31,622 nucleotides of DNA, taken from CAZBDU01 sp964490725. GTDB taxonomy: Bacteria > Spirochaetota > Spirochaetia > SZUA-6 > DRHE01. The stretch lies in the NCBI GenBank assembly GCA_964490725.1, contig CAZBDU010000064.1, positions 1-31,622 of the forward strand, given 5' to 3'. Below the pieces are notes generated by a model. The model worked only from the letters and a program-made list of their open reading frames with translations, was not told the DNA's origin and did no database searches. The position numbers and the translations under genes were made by a program. Numbering within the stretch: position 1 is the stretch's first letter; each line of letters starts with the position of its first letter. Below are positions 9,501 to 16,531 of this stretch, in pieces.

Positions 9501-10536
9501 GGAGGTAGGCGGTGGGAGCGAAGGTGCCGTCACCCCTACCCAACAGCACCGACACGTAGTTGTACTGATAGCCGCTGTTGCCCACCACCAGATCCGGGAA
9601 CCCGTCACCGTTCAGATCGGCGCTGACAACGACCGAGGGGTCCTCACCTGCCGCATAGCTCACCGGCGCTCCCAGAGCACCGGCCCCGGCTCCCAGGAAG
9701 ACCGACACGTCGTTGCCGGCATTGTTGGCGGCGGCCACGTCGGGGGCGCCGTCGCCGTCGAAGTCCGCCACGGCAACGCCGTGGGGAAAGGATCCGGCGG
9801 GGTACTCCGCGGGAACCCCGAGGGTGCCGTCCCCGAAGCCCGGCAGCACCAGGATCGCGGAGTCGGCACCGCTGTGCGTGGGGCTGGCAACGACGACGTC
9901 CTGATTCCCGTCTCCGTCCATGTCGGCGACGGCTACCCCTTGCAGAGCCTCGCCGGCGGGATAGCTCGCCGCCGCGGCGAAGGTGCCGTCCCCGGCGCCC
10001 AGCAGGACCGACAGGTCGTTGCTGACGTTGTTGGCCACCACGATGTCCGCGTGCCCGTCTCCGTCCAGATCGGCGGCGGCCACGGACGCCGGCAGCTCCC
10101 CCACCGCGTAGGAGGCGGCGCCGGCGGCAGCGAAGCTCCCGTCCCCGTTGCCCGAAAAGACGGTGACCTTACCGCCGAACCCCGTCTCCGCCTGCCGGCT
10201 CGTTACCACCAGGTCGGCAGCGCCGTCGGAGTCCAGGTCCGCCACCGCCAGGGCGGAAGGGTTGTACGGAGTGGCATAGGTTGCCAGGGTCCTGAAGGTC
10301 CGGTCACCGTTGCCCATGAACACCGAGACGCCCCCCGGGTCTCCACCGACATAGCTGTCACCGCGGTAGCAGACGACCAGGTCCTTCCTGCCGTCGGAGT
10401 CCAGATCCTGCACCACCACGGCGTTCGGGTTGGTCCCCGTGGCAAGGCGCACCTCGTAGCTCAGGTGCAGCTCCTGGGCCGGCAGGGCGGCCGGCAGCCA
10501 CAGCAGCGTTGCCAGTACGAGACGGGTTGCCTTCAC
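6589..10536 (-). CDS. Secreted FG-GAP/VCBS repeat surface protein with PKD, cadherin-like and HYR domains
   Basis: A 1315-residue exported protein. Residues 1-20 form a signal peptide (MKATRLVLATLLWLPAALPAQ) with an Ala-x-Ala-type cleavage site. Residues from about 22 to 740 are tandem FG-GAP/VCBS repeats of about 48-60 residues, each with a calcium-binding DxDxDGxxD loop (for example DLDGDGHADIVVANN) and an LGxGDGTF turn. A PKD-like domain follows (about 742-830), then a cadherin-like repeat (about 835-925, TDEDVPLTV, VLANDTDADGD), two PKD domains with DWGDGS loops (about 932-1118) and a HYR domain (about 1120-1210). There is no LPXTG motif or C-terminal membrane helix. The start is GTG, with GGAGG seven bases upstream. 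Such beta-propeller and Ig-like architectures serve in adhesion or matrix binding; the ligand is unknown. Confidence 0.9.
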   Translation of the reverse strand: MKATRLVLATLLWLPAALPAQELHLSYEVRLATGTNPNAVVVQDLDSDGRKDLVVCYRGDSYVGGDPGGVSVFMGNGDRTFRTLATYATPYNPSALAVADLDSDGAADLVVTSRQAETGFGGKVTVFSGNGDGSFAAAGAASYAVGELPASVAAADLDGDGHADIVVANNVSNDLSVLLGAGDGTFAAAASYPAGEALQGVAVADMDGDGNQDVVVASPTHSGADSAILVLPGFGDGTLGVPAEYPAGSFPHGVAVADFDGDGAPDVAAANNAGNDVSVFLGAGAGALGAPVSYAAGEDPSVVVSADLNGDGFPDLVVGNSGYQYNYVSVLLGRGDGTFAPTAYLPVGDNGPLAVDDLDGDGIADLAALGAGEVVILSGSGEGRFGHSFYLPVGEMPDSVAGGDLDGDGNADLVAAGKWIDVALGNGDGTFAVISSEGTGESQPSAVALVDLNGDAKLDLVLAKARFDLAEVRLGGGDGTFTTPGFRITSSLFPLAVDLAVADLDGDGSPDLAAANSAGGGLSVALSNGDGTFGSPATYAGPGEPTALAVEDFDGDLLPDAVLASRIVENNVVTGGALSFLKGQSGGTFAAAVEIATPRNVSSIVASDFDGDGESDLAWVNSTEGSISVAAGKGDGTFAAAVSYPAGDGPQEMAAGDLDRDGNADLAVISAFSKDVHVLLGAGDGTFRQAARFTSGERPQGLALADADGNGTPDLLVATAPGARPPGKALNDSVTVFLGNLAPQVASFAAAPVAGGPRRYSFSVSASDIDGTVEAARWDFDGDGLVDRTTSALSSVYEYTAPGQYQAAVQVVDDFGTSTTATVAVSTNAAPVAAADAYLTDEDVPLTVAAAGGVLANDTDADGDALTAWPVSGVLHGTLTLAADGSFGYIPDADFNGTDGFTYTAHDGTEASAPALVTLSVSAVNDVPVVAPPVLAPGTVDENGWTTLTGSFTDPDAGDGHSVVIDWGDGSADTAIAVASGSFTVGPVWHQYLDDDPSGTGADLYTVQMRVEDGQPLGTAFNSSTIVVRNVAPVLTALSTSAPVTHPAVSVTAGFADPGTLDSHLCTVDWGDGSSAVLAADGLSCSAAHDYGSPGLYTVTVTVQDDDGGTGAGTIEALVIDNTPPLLLPPPDVTAEATGPRTVVPIGTATASDDFDPAPVIADDAPPDFPLGATTVTWTATDASGNSSTATSTVTVVDTTKPELSVVMDPALLWPPDHKMVRVVPRIEVSDIADPDPQVSLSGITVTGGGDLQSFQAGRKGADLRVDADGSIYLRAERAGKGEGRTYTLTFEASDASGNHRTAQAVVAVPHDMSR

Positions 10537-10567
10537 GTCGATCCTCCCTGTGCCGGTGGTTTGGGGG

Positions 10568-10597
10568 ATTCTACCTGCGGTGGGCCGCAGAAGTAAA
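10568..10597 (-). promoter_or_regulatory. Predicted sigma70-type promoter of the FG-GAP gene
   Basis: Reading the minus strand, a -35 box TTTACT (10592-10597) is separated by 18 bases from a -10 box TAGAAT (10568-10573). The expected transcription start is near 10561, giving a leader of about 25 bases that contains the GGAGG ribosome site. The spacer is occupied by a perfect inverted repeat, described separately. Confidence 0.6.
10575..10590. promoter_or_regulatory. Perfect palindrome inside the FG-GAP promoter spacer (candidate operator)
   Basis: CTGCGG and CCGCAG form a perfect 6+6 inverted repeat with a TGGG centre. It lies exactly between the -10 and -35 boxes, a classical position for repressor or MerR-type activator binding. 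The regulator is unknown. Confidence 0.45.
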
Positions 10598-10739
10598 GCT
10601 TTCGGACGTGCCCCACGGGCCCTCCGGCGGCCCCCTCCCCGGCCGTCCCGAAGGGCGGGGAGGCCCGCTGCCTCTCGCGGGAAAGGCCTCCGCCAGGCTC
10701 GGGCCTGCGGAGCCGGTGCGGGTCTGCGGCGGCCCCGCC

Positions 10740-10768
10740 TTGCCCGGACCAGGGCTGTCGGCTAGAAT
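10740..10768 (+). promoter_or_regulatory. Predicted promoter of the NagB-like/DUF4922/MFS operon
   Basis: TTGCCC (10740-10745), a 17-base spacer and TAGAAT (10763-10768). The start of transcription should fall near 10775, leaving a leader of about 53 bases before the ATG at 10828, which has a GGAGGGAG ribosome site just upstream. Confidence 0.6.
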
Positions 10769-10827
10769 GGTCAGCGGGAGCCCGGGTCCGTCCCCTCGCG
10801 GGCGCACGCCCGGGCAGCGGAGGGAGC

Positions 10828-13158
10828 ATGCCGTCGAAGGTGGAGCGGAGCTATCTGGAGCGCCAGGGGCGCCCCCTGAGGTATGAGGGCGAGCGGATCG
10901 CCGTGCTGACCGTGGACAGCTTCCCCGCCCTGGGAACCCTGGCCGCCCTGCGCTTCCTGGAGTGGGTCCAGGAGCACCCGGAAGGGGTGGTGGCCCTGCC
11001 CACGGGCAAGACCCCCGAGCACTTCATCAAGGAGGTGGGCCGGCTGGGCTCGGCGCGGCGCAGCCGCGAGGTCCAGAGGGAGCTCCAGGAGGCGGGCCTG
11101 GACCCGGCCCGCGGCTGCGACCTGCGGGGGCTGCGTTTCGTGCAGATCGACGAGTTCTACCCCATCAACCCGTTGCACCACAACAGCTTCCACTACTACG
11201 TGGACAGCTTCTACCTGAAGGGCTTCGGCCTGGATCCGCGTCGGGCCCTGCTGATCGAATGCTCGCGCATCGGCATCCCGGAAGGCGGGAGCCTGGAGGA
11301 GGTATGGCCGCAGGACACGGTGGACCTGAGCCTCCGCTACCGCATGCCCCGCAGCCGCCTGGAGGAGCTCCAGCAGCGGGTGCTGGAAAAGGTGGACCAG
11401 TGGTGCAGCGAGTACGAGGCGGCGGTGCGCGCCCTGGGGGGGATCGGCTTCTTTCTGGGCGGAATCGGCCCGGACGGCCACATCGGCTTCAACGTCAGCG
11501 GCTCCGACCACTTCTCCACCACCCGGCTCACGGAGGTCAACTACGCCACCCAGGCGGCCGCCGCTGCCGATCTGGGGGGCATCGAGGTGGCGCGCCGGCG
11601 GCGGGTGATCACCATCGGGCTTTCCACCATCACGGCAAACCCCGGCTGCACGGCCGTGGTCATGGCCGCGGGAGAGGCCAAGGCGGCGATCGTAGCCGCC
11701 TCGGTGGCTAGCCCGCCGCGCCTGCGCTATCCTGCCTCGGCCCTCCAGGTCCTTCCGGAGGCGCGGTTCTACCTCACCCGCGGCGCGGCCGCCCTGCTGC
11801 CCGCCCGCAGGCTGGCGGAGCTGGCGGCGGTGGAACGCCCTTCCCAGGAGCAGATCGAGCGGGTCATGATCGACCTCAGCCTGGCCGTCAACCGGCGCCT
11901 GGACGCCCTGCAGCCCGCCCAGGTCGAGGCCGACCCCTTCGCCGCGGAGGTGGCGCGCAAGACCGGCAGGACGGCGGCGGAGCTGGCCGCGCTGACGCGA
12001 CAGCGCCTGCTGTCGAAGATCCAGGCGGGCAGCCATCTGCGCAGCGGAGCCGTGTTCCTGCACACCGAGCCGCACCACGACGACCTGATGCTGGGCTGCC
12101 TGCCCTACATCGTGCGCCACATCCGCGACCACTCCACGCGCCACTTCTTTGCCACCCTCACCAGCGGCTTCACGGCGGTGACGAACGCCTTCATGCTGCG
12201 GCAGCTGGCCAAGCTGCGGGCCTTCATCCAGGGGGAGCCCTTCGCGGAGCTGAACGAGGAAGGCTACTTCGAGCCGGCCAGCGTGGTCTTCAGGAACCGC
12301 GACGTCTGGCAGTACCTGGATGGAGTGGCCGCCGGCTCCCGGAGCATGCGGGAGGACGGGGAGTGCCGCCGGCTGTTCCGCAACCTGGTGGACCTGTACG
12401 ACGAGCGGGACCCCGCGGTGCTTCAGGATCGCATCGACGAGCTGATCAACTACTTCGAGACCCAGTACCCGGGCAAACGGGATCTGGAACACATCCAGAA
12501 GCTCAAGGGGATGTGCCGCGAATGGGAGGCGGACTGCCTGTGGGGCTACTTCGGCTGGAGCTGCGAGGCGGTCCGCCACCTGCGCCTGGGCTTCTACACC
12601 GGCGAGATGTTCACCCAGGAGCCCACGGTGCAGCGCGACGTCCAGCCCATCCTGGACCTGCTGCGGGAGATCCGCCCCGACGTGGTGAGCCTGGCCATGG
12701 ACCCCGAGGCCAGCGGCCCGGACACGCACTACAAGGTGCTGCAGGCGGTCACCGAGGCGCTGCGCCTGTACGAGGAGGAGAGCGGGCGCAGCGACATCGA
12801 GATCGTCGGCTACCGCAACGTCTGGTACCGCTTCCACCCCAGCGAGGCGGAGGTGATGGTCCCGGTATCCCTCAACATGTTCACTCTGCAGAATAGCGCC
12901 TTCATGAACACCTTCGTCTCCCAGAAGGAGGCCTCCTTCCCCAGCCACGAGCACGACGGGCCCTTCGCCGAGCTGGCGCAGAAGATCCAGGTGGAGCAGT
13001 ACCAGGCCCTCAAGGCCTGCCTGGGCCGCGAGTGGTTCTACGAGCACGAAAGCGCCCTCATTCGCGCCACCCGGGGCATGGTGTACCTGCGGCGCATGAG
13101 CCTCCAGGAGCTGTACCATCACTCCCGGGAGCTGCGACGCAGCACCGAGAACCTGTGA
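10828..13158 (+). CDS. NagB-like domain fused to LmbE/PIG-L-like deacetylase domain
   Basis: A 776-residue cytoplasmic fusion. Residues about 20-350 are a glucosamine-6-phosphate deaminase-like domain: LPTGKTPE (phosphate loop, 58-64), QIDEFYP (Asp108-Glu109, equivalent to the catalytic Asp72 of E. coli NagB) and GIGPDGHIGFN with Asp216 and His218 matching Asp141 and His143. The position of Glu148, the third member of the ring-opening triad, is Val223 here. Residues about 400-770 form an LmbE/PIG-L-like zinc deacetylase domain, with the metal motif EPHHDD (414-419) and a later GPDTHYK histidine. Such fusions are known from Bacteroidetes, often annotated as NagB. The lost Glu means deaminase activity should not be assumed; a modified amino sugar or sugar phosphate substrate is likely. 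The next gene starts 4 bp later. Confidence 0.85.
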   Translation: MPSKVERSYLERQGRPLRYEGERIAVLTVDSFPALGTLAALRFLEWVQEHPEGVVALPTGKTPEHFIKEVGRLGSARRSREVQRELQEAGLDPARGCDLRGLRFVQIDEFYPINPLHHNSFHYYVDSFYLKGFGLDPRRALLIECSRIGIPEGGSLEEVWPQDTVDLSLRYRMPRSRLEELQQRVLEKVDQWCSEYEAAVRALGGIGFFLGGIGPDGHIGFNVSGSDHFSTTRLTEVNYATQAAAAADLGGIEVARRRRVITIGLSTITANPGCTAVVMAAGEAKAAIVAASVASPPRLRYPASALQVLPEARFYLTRGAAALLPARRLAELAAVERPSQEQIERVMIDLSLAVNRRLDALQPAQVEADPFAAEVARKTGRTAAELAALTRQRLLSKIQAGSHLRSGAVFLHTEPHHDDLMLGCLPYIVRHIRDHSTRHFFATLTSGFTAVTNAFMLRQLAKLRAFIQGEPFAELNEEGYFEPASVVFRNRDVWQYLDGVAAGSRSMREDGECRRLFRNLVDLYDERDPAVLQDRIDELINYFETQYPGKRDLEHIQKLKGMCREWEADCLWGYFGWSCEAVRHLRLGFYTGEMFTQEPTVQRDVQPILDLLREIRPDVVSLAMDPEASGPDTHYKVLQAVTEALRLYEEESGRSDIEIVGYRNVWYRFHPSEAEVMVPVSLNMFTLQNSAFMNTFVSQKEASFPSHEHDGPFAELAQKIQVEQYQALKACLGREWFYEHESALIRATRGMVYLRRMSLQELYHHSRELRRSTENL

Positions 13159-13162
13159 GGCG

Positions 13163-14248
13163 ATGAGCCCGGCGCCGGCTGAGATCCAGAGGTTCGCCGC
13201 TCTCTCCCCCGAGACCGGCCAGCAGGAGCTGCAGCGGCGGCTGGCCGCGGTGCACCTGCGCCGCGGGCTGCCGGCGGCGTTGGAGTGCCTGTTCGCCTGG
13301 TCCCTCGCCTCAGGCTACATGACCCGCGCCGCCCTGCGCGAGGTGGAGCGCCTGCGCTACCCGGATCCGCACACCGGCGTCACCTTCCGCCTGCAGGTGA
13401 ACTACGCCCGCTCGCGCTATAGCGGCTCCGCGGGCGGCGGCGCCCGCCAGGGGTGCCTGCTCTGCCGGGAGAACGTGGGCCGGCCCGGCCGGGAGCTCTT
13501 GCGGATCTACGAGTTTCCCCTGGCGGCCTTCCGGGGCGGAGCCACACGGCCCTTCTTCCTGCAGCTCACCCCCTTCCCGCTGTTTTCCCATCACTTCGTG
13601 CTAATCCTCTCCCGCCACCGGCCGCAGGAGGTGGACGGACAGTCCGTGACGGACATGCTGGACTTCCTGCTCCAGGCCCCGGAGTACACGGTCTGCTCCA
13701 ACAGCGACGTGGAGTGGGCGGGCTCCTCCATCCTGGAACACCTGCACTACCAGGTCTTTCGCCGCCTGCACCTCCCGGTCATGGACGCCCGGGCCGCCGC
13801 CCGCCGCCGCCTGGGCCGCCTCCTGGCAGAACGGCTCCACTACCCCATGAGCGCCTTCCGCCTCCGCTCGGCGGAGCCGCCGGTCCTGCAGGCCGCCGCC
13901 GCGGCGCTGATCGCGGCCTGGAAGGCGACCGACCCCGGCCGCAGCACCGTGAACCTGGTGCTGGCGCGCAGGGGCGGGGAGTACCGCCTGACGGTGCTGC
14001 TGCGGCACCCGGATCATCGCACGCCGCCCGCGCTGCGCCGCTACAAGAGCGAGGGAGTGGGGGTGATCGAGGCCGCTGGCGAGGCGATCCTGCCGGTGCC
14101 CGTGGGTGCAGAGAGCGCGCACATGTGGAAGACGATCCGGGACCCCGCCGCCGGGCTGGCCCTGGTGCTGGACATCATCAGAGGCAACGCCGCGCCCCTG
14201 CCGCTGGAGATCGAACGGGGCCTGTGGAGCGCACTGGAGGCGGTTTGA
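13163..14248 (+). CDS. DUF4922-like HIT/GalT-superfamily protein
   Basis: A 361-residue protein that I match to the DUF4922 group, related to the HIT/GalT nucleotidyl-transfer superfamily. The key motif is EHLHYQVF, with His193-x-His195-x-Gln197, the HxHxQ active site of GalT-like transferases and phosphorylases such as GDP-L-galactose phosphorylase. Upstream are a CLLC pair (98-101), possibly a metal site, and the strands FPLFSHHFVLIL typical of the fold. No signal peptide or membrane helix is visible. It lies between the NagB-like/LmbE fusion and the MFS-HEAT gene, 4 bp after the former and 34 bp before the latter, which implies a shared sugar pathway. A nucleotidyl-transfer or phosphorolysis role on a sugar phosphate is inference; the substrate is unknown. 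Confidence 0.75.
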   Translation: MSPAPAEIQRFAALSPETGQQELQRRLAAVHLRRGLPAALECLFAWSLASGYMTRAALREVERLRYPDPHTGVTFRLQVNYARSRYSGSAGGGARQGCLLCRENVGRPGRELLRIYEFPLAAFRGGATRPFFLQLTPFPLFSHHFVLILSRHRPQEVDGQSVTDMLDFLLQAPEYTVCSNSDVEWAGSSILEHLHYQVFRRLHLPVMDARAAARRRLGRLLAERLHYPMSAFRLRSAEPPVLQAAAAALIAAWKATDPGRSTVNLVLARRGGEYRLTVLLRHPDHRTPPALRRYKSEGVGVIEAAGEAILPVPVGAESAHMWKTIRDPAAGLALVLDIIRGNAAPLPLEIERGLWSALEAV

Positions 14249-14282
14249 CCGGATGCGGGGCCGGCTGTAGGATGTGGGCGCC

Positions 14283-16490
14283 ATGAGCCGCACACGCCTC
14301 ACCCCCGGGGAGATAGGCCGGGCCCGGGGCCGCTTCTTCGTTTTCGCGGTGCTGAACGTGATCTCCTTCACGCTGCTCAGCGGGAACCTGATCACTCTCT
14401 ACGCGCTGCGCCTCCAGGCGGGGAACTTTCTCATCGGGACGCTGTCCTCGTTCATGTATCTCTCCTACCTCTGCCTGCTCATAGGGCGGGCCCTGGCCGC
14501 GCGGATGACCATGGTGGGCCTCTTCGGACGCTTCTGGCTGCTGCGCTACCTGATGATGGTGCCCATGCTCTTCTCCCCCCTGGCCGCCTCGGCCGGGCGG
14601 CGGGAACTCGCCTACGCCCTGATCGTGCTCAGCGTGCTGGGCTTCAACGTGGCCCGGGGCATCGCCAGCGCCGCCTACAATCCCATCCTGGGGGAGGTCG
14701 CCTCCGGCAAGGACCGGGGCGCCTTCCTGGCGCGGGTGCAGGCCGCGCAGCACCTGGTGACCCTGCTGGTGGGAGTGGGCATGGCGGTGGTCCTGGGGCG
14801 GGAGGCTCCGCTTTCGGTGTACGCATTGTTCATCGTGCTGGGCATTGCGGCCGGAGTGGCCACGGTGGTGGCCACACGCCGCTTCCCCGAGCCTTCGAGC
14901 ATCACCGCCGCCTCCACGGGCGGCCTGTGGCGGGGGCTTTCCCGGGCGTTCGGGCGGCGCAGCTTCCGGCGCTTCATCGTGGCCTACTTCGTCACCACCC
15001 TCTGCGTCTACATGGTGGGGCCCTTCCTGATCGTCTACATGAAGCAGGTGTATAACCAGCCGGACAACGTGGTGCTGTACTTCACCGTGTTCGGGAGCCT
15101 GGGAGCGGTGCTGATGGCCCTCCTGAGCGGCTTCATGATCGACCGCCTGGGGGCCAAGCCGCTGTTCTTCATCTTCGCGGCGGTGGTGGCGCTGGTGCTC
15201 CTGCCGCTGGTCGTTTCGCCGTCCTTCCAGCTGGAGAGGGGGATCCTGATCTTCGCGGCAGTCCTCTTCCTCTTCTATAACATGGGTCAGTTCGGCATTC
15301 TCAACGCCGGCCAGACCTACTTCCTGGCCGCCATCGACAGCGAGGAACGGCTCAACCTGGGCATCGCCTACTTCATGACCCTGGGGCTGGCCGGGGGGAT
15401 CGGGTCGCTGTTCGGCGGGGCCCTGCTGGAATGGATCGGGGCACTGTGGCCCCAGGAGCCCACCCGCGTCTTCCGCCTGTACTTCGCGATCCTGGGGGCT
15501 TCGTTCCTGGTGGTGTTCTTTCTGGTCAACCGTATGGAGAACCTGGGAGCGGTGCCCATCCGCGACGCCCTGGCGGTGCTCTTCTCGCCCCGGGACCTGC
15601 GCGCCATCAGCCTGCTGCACCGGTTGAACCGCACCACCACGGTCACAGAGGAGAAGGACACGATCCGCGCGCTGGCGGAGTCCCGATCCGAGCTGTCCCT
15701 CCAGGAGGTGCTCTCCCGGCTGCGCTCGCCCCGGTTCACGATTCGGGCCGAGGCGCTTACCACGCTGAGCAGCCTGCCCCTGGATGAAGCAGCGGTGCAG
15801 GCTCTCCTGTCGGAGGTAAAGAACCACGCCTTCACCACCGCCTCCCTGGCGGCGGACATCCTGGGCAGGCGGGGCATCCGCCAGGCCATCCCGGTGCTGC
15901 GGCGCAGCCTCTCCTCCCGGGACTTCTTCCTGGGCGGAAAGGCCATGGTGGCCCTGGCACAGCTCGGCGACCGGGAGAGCCTCGAACCGATTCGGAGCAT
16001 TCTCCGCAAGTCCAGCAACCCCCGGCTGATCATTCATGCGGCGCAGGCGCTGGAGATCTTCCTGGCCGCCGGGGCCGTCCCCGACATCCTGCACAAGCTG
16101 GAGGGCAAGACCCGGCCCTACCTGAGGGACGAGCTGATGCTCTCCGTGGCGGGGATCCTGGGGCTGGGAGCGTGGTTCTACCCCATCTACGTGACCTTTC
16201 TGGAAAAGAGCTCCGTGGCGATCCAGATGCTGCTGGACCACGCCGCAGGGTGCAGCCGCGCCGAGCGCCTGCGGCGGCTGGCGGAGGAGCTGCCCCGCAG
16301 GGAGCGCGGCGGATTCGCTCCGCTTGCCGGGGAGCTGCTGGCCGAGCTGGGGACCGAGCTGCCCGGCGAAGCGCGGGACGCTTTCGCCGGCGCCCTGCGT
16401 GACGGCAGGATGCTGCGCCTGGAGCGGCTCTGCTTTCTCATCACCGCGGTGGTGGTGTGGTTCTCCTGCCGGCCGGCAGGGAAAAGCTAG
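14283..16490 (+). CDS. MFS transporter with C-terminal HEAT-repeat domain
   Basis: A 735-residue inner-membrane protein. Residues 1 to about 425 hold around twelve hydrophobic helices with MFS character, including the loop SGFMIDRLGAKPLFF between the halves. The remaining 300 residues are soluble and read as HEAT-like repeats (for example RFTIRAEALTTLSSLPLDEA, ASLAADILGRRGIRQAIPVL, GKAMVALAQLGDRESLEPIR). A last hydrophobic stretch (LCFLITAVVVWFSC) lies near the C-terminus. The ATG at 14283 has AGGA about ten bases upstream; an in-frame GTG at 14274 is too close to that site. It is the third gene of the operon and presumably moves the substrate of the two upstream enzymes. The cytoplasmic tail may bind a regulator or enzyme. 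The 3' end converges on the next gene, 41 bp away. Confidence 0.85.
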   Translation: MSRTRLTPGEIGRARGRFFVFAVLNVISFTLLSGNLITLYALRLQAGNFLIGTLSSFMYLSYLCLLIGRALAARMTMVGLFGRFWLLRYLMMVPMLFSPLAASAGRRELAYALIVLSVLGFNVARGIASAAYNPILGEVASGKDRGAFLARVQAAQHLVTLLVGVGMAVVLGREAPLSVYALFIVLGIAAGVATVVATRRFPEPSSITAASTGGLWRGLSRAFGRRSFRRFIVAYFVTTLCVYMVGPFLIVYMKQVYNQPDNVVLYFTVFGSLGAVLMALLSGFMIDRLGAKPLFFIFAAVVALVLLPLVVSPSFQLERGILIFAAVLFLFYNMGQFGILNAGQTYFLAAIDSEERLNLGIAYFMTLGLAGGIGSLFGGALLEWIGALWPQEPTRVFRLYFAILGASFLVVFFLVNRMENLGAVPIRDALAVLFSPRDLRAISLLHRLNRTTTVTEEKDTIRALAESRSELSLQEVLSRLRSPRFTIRAEALTTLSSLPLDEAAVQALLSEVKNHAFTTASLAADILGRRGIRQAIPVLRRSLSSRDFFLGGKAMVALAQLGDRESLEPIRSILRKSSNPRLIIHAAQALEIFLAAGAVPDILHKLEGKTRPYLRDELMLSVAGILGLGAWFYPIYVTFLEKSSVAIQMLLDHAAGCSRAERLRRLAEELPRRERGGFAPLAGELLAELGTELPGEARDAFAGALRDGRMLRLERLCFLITAVVVWFSCRPAGKS

Positions 16491-16531
16491 GGCGCAGGGC
16501 CTGCGGGGCTCGCCGCAATCAGGCAGAGAGG

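Noticed and set aside
8300..10500. Regularly spaced GC-rich repeats resembling a CRISPR or tandem array
   Set aside because: They are the DNA of the FG-GAP calcium loops, in frame and divergent between copies, with no spacer structure.
10771..13122. 783-codon frame antisense to the NagB-like/LmbE fusion
   Set aside because: No recognisable domain, while the opposite strand has clear NagB and LmbE motifs and a ribosome site.
16491..16531. Terminator between the convergent MFS-HEAT and receiver/PEP-synthase-like genes
   Set aside because: Only a 4-bp GC stem can be drawn and there is no U-tract.
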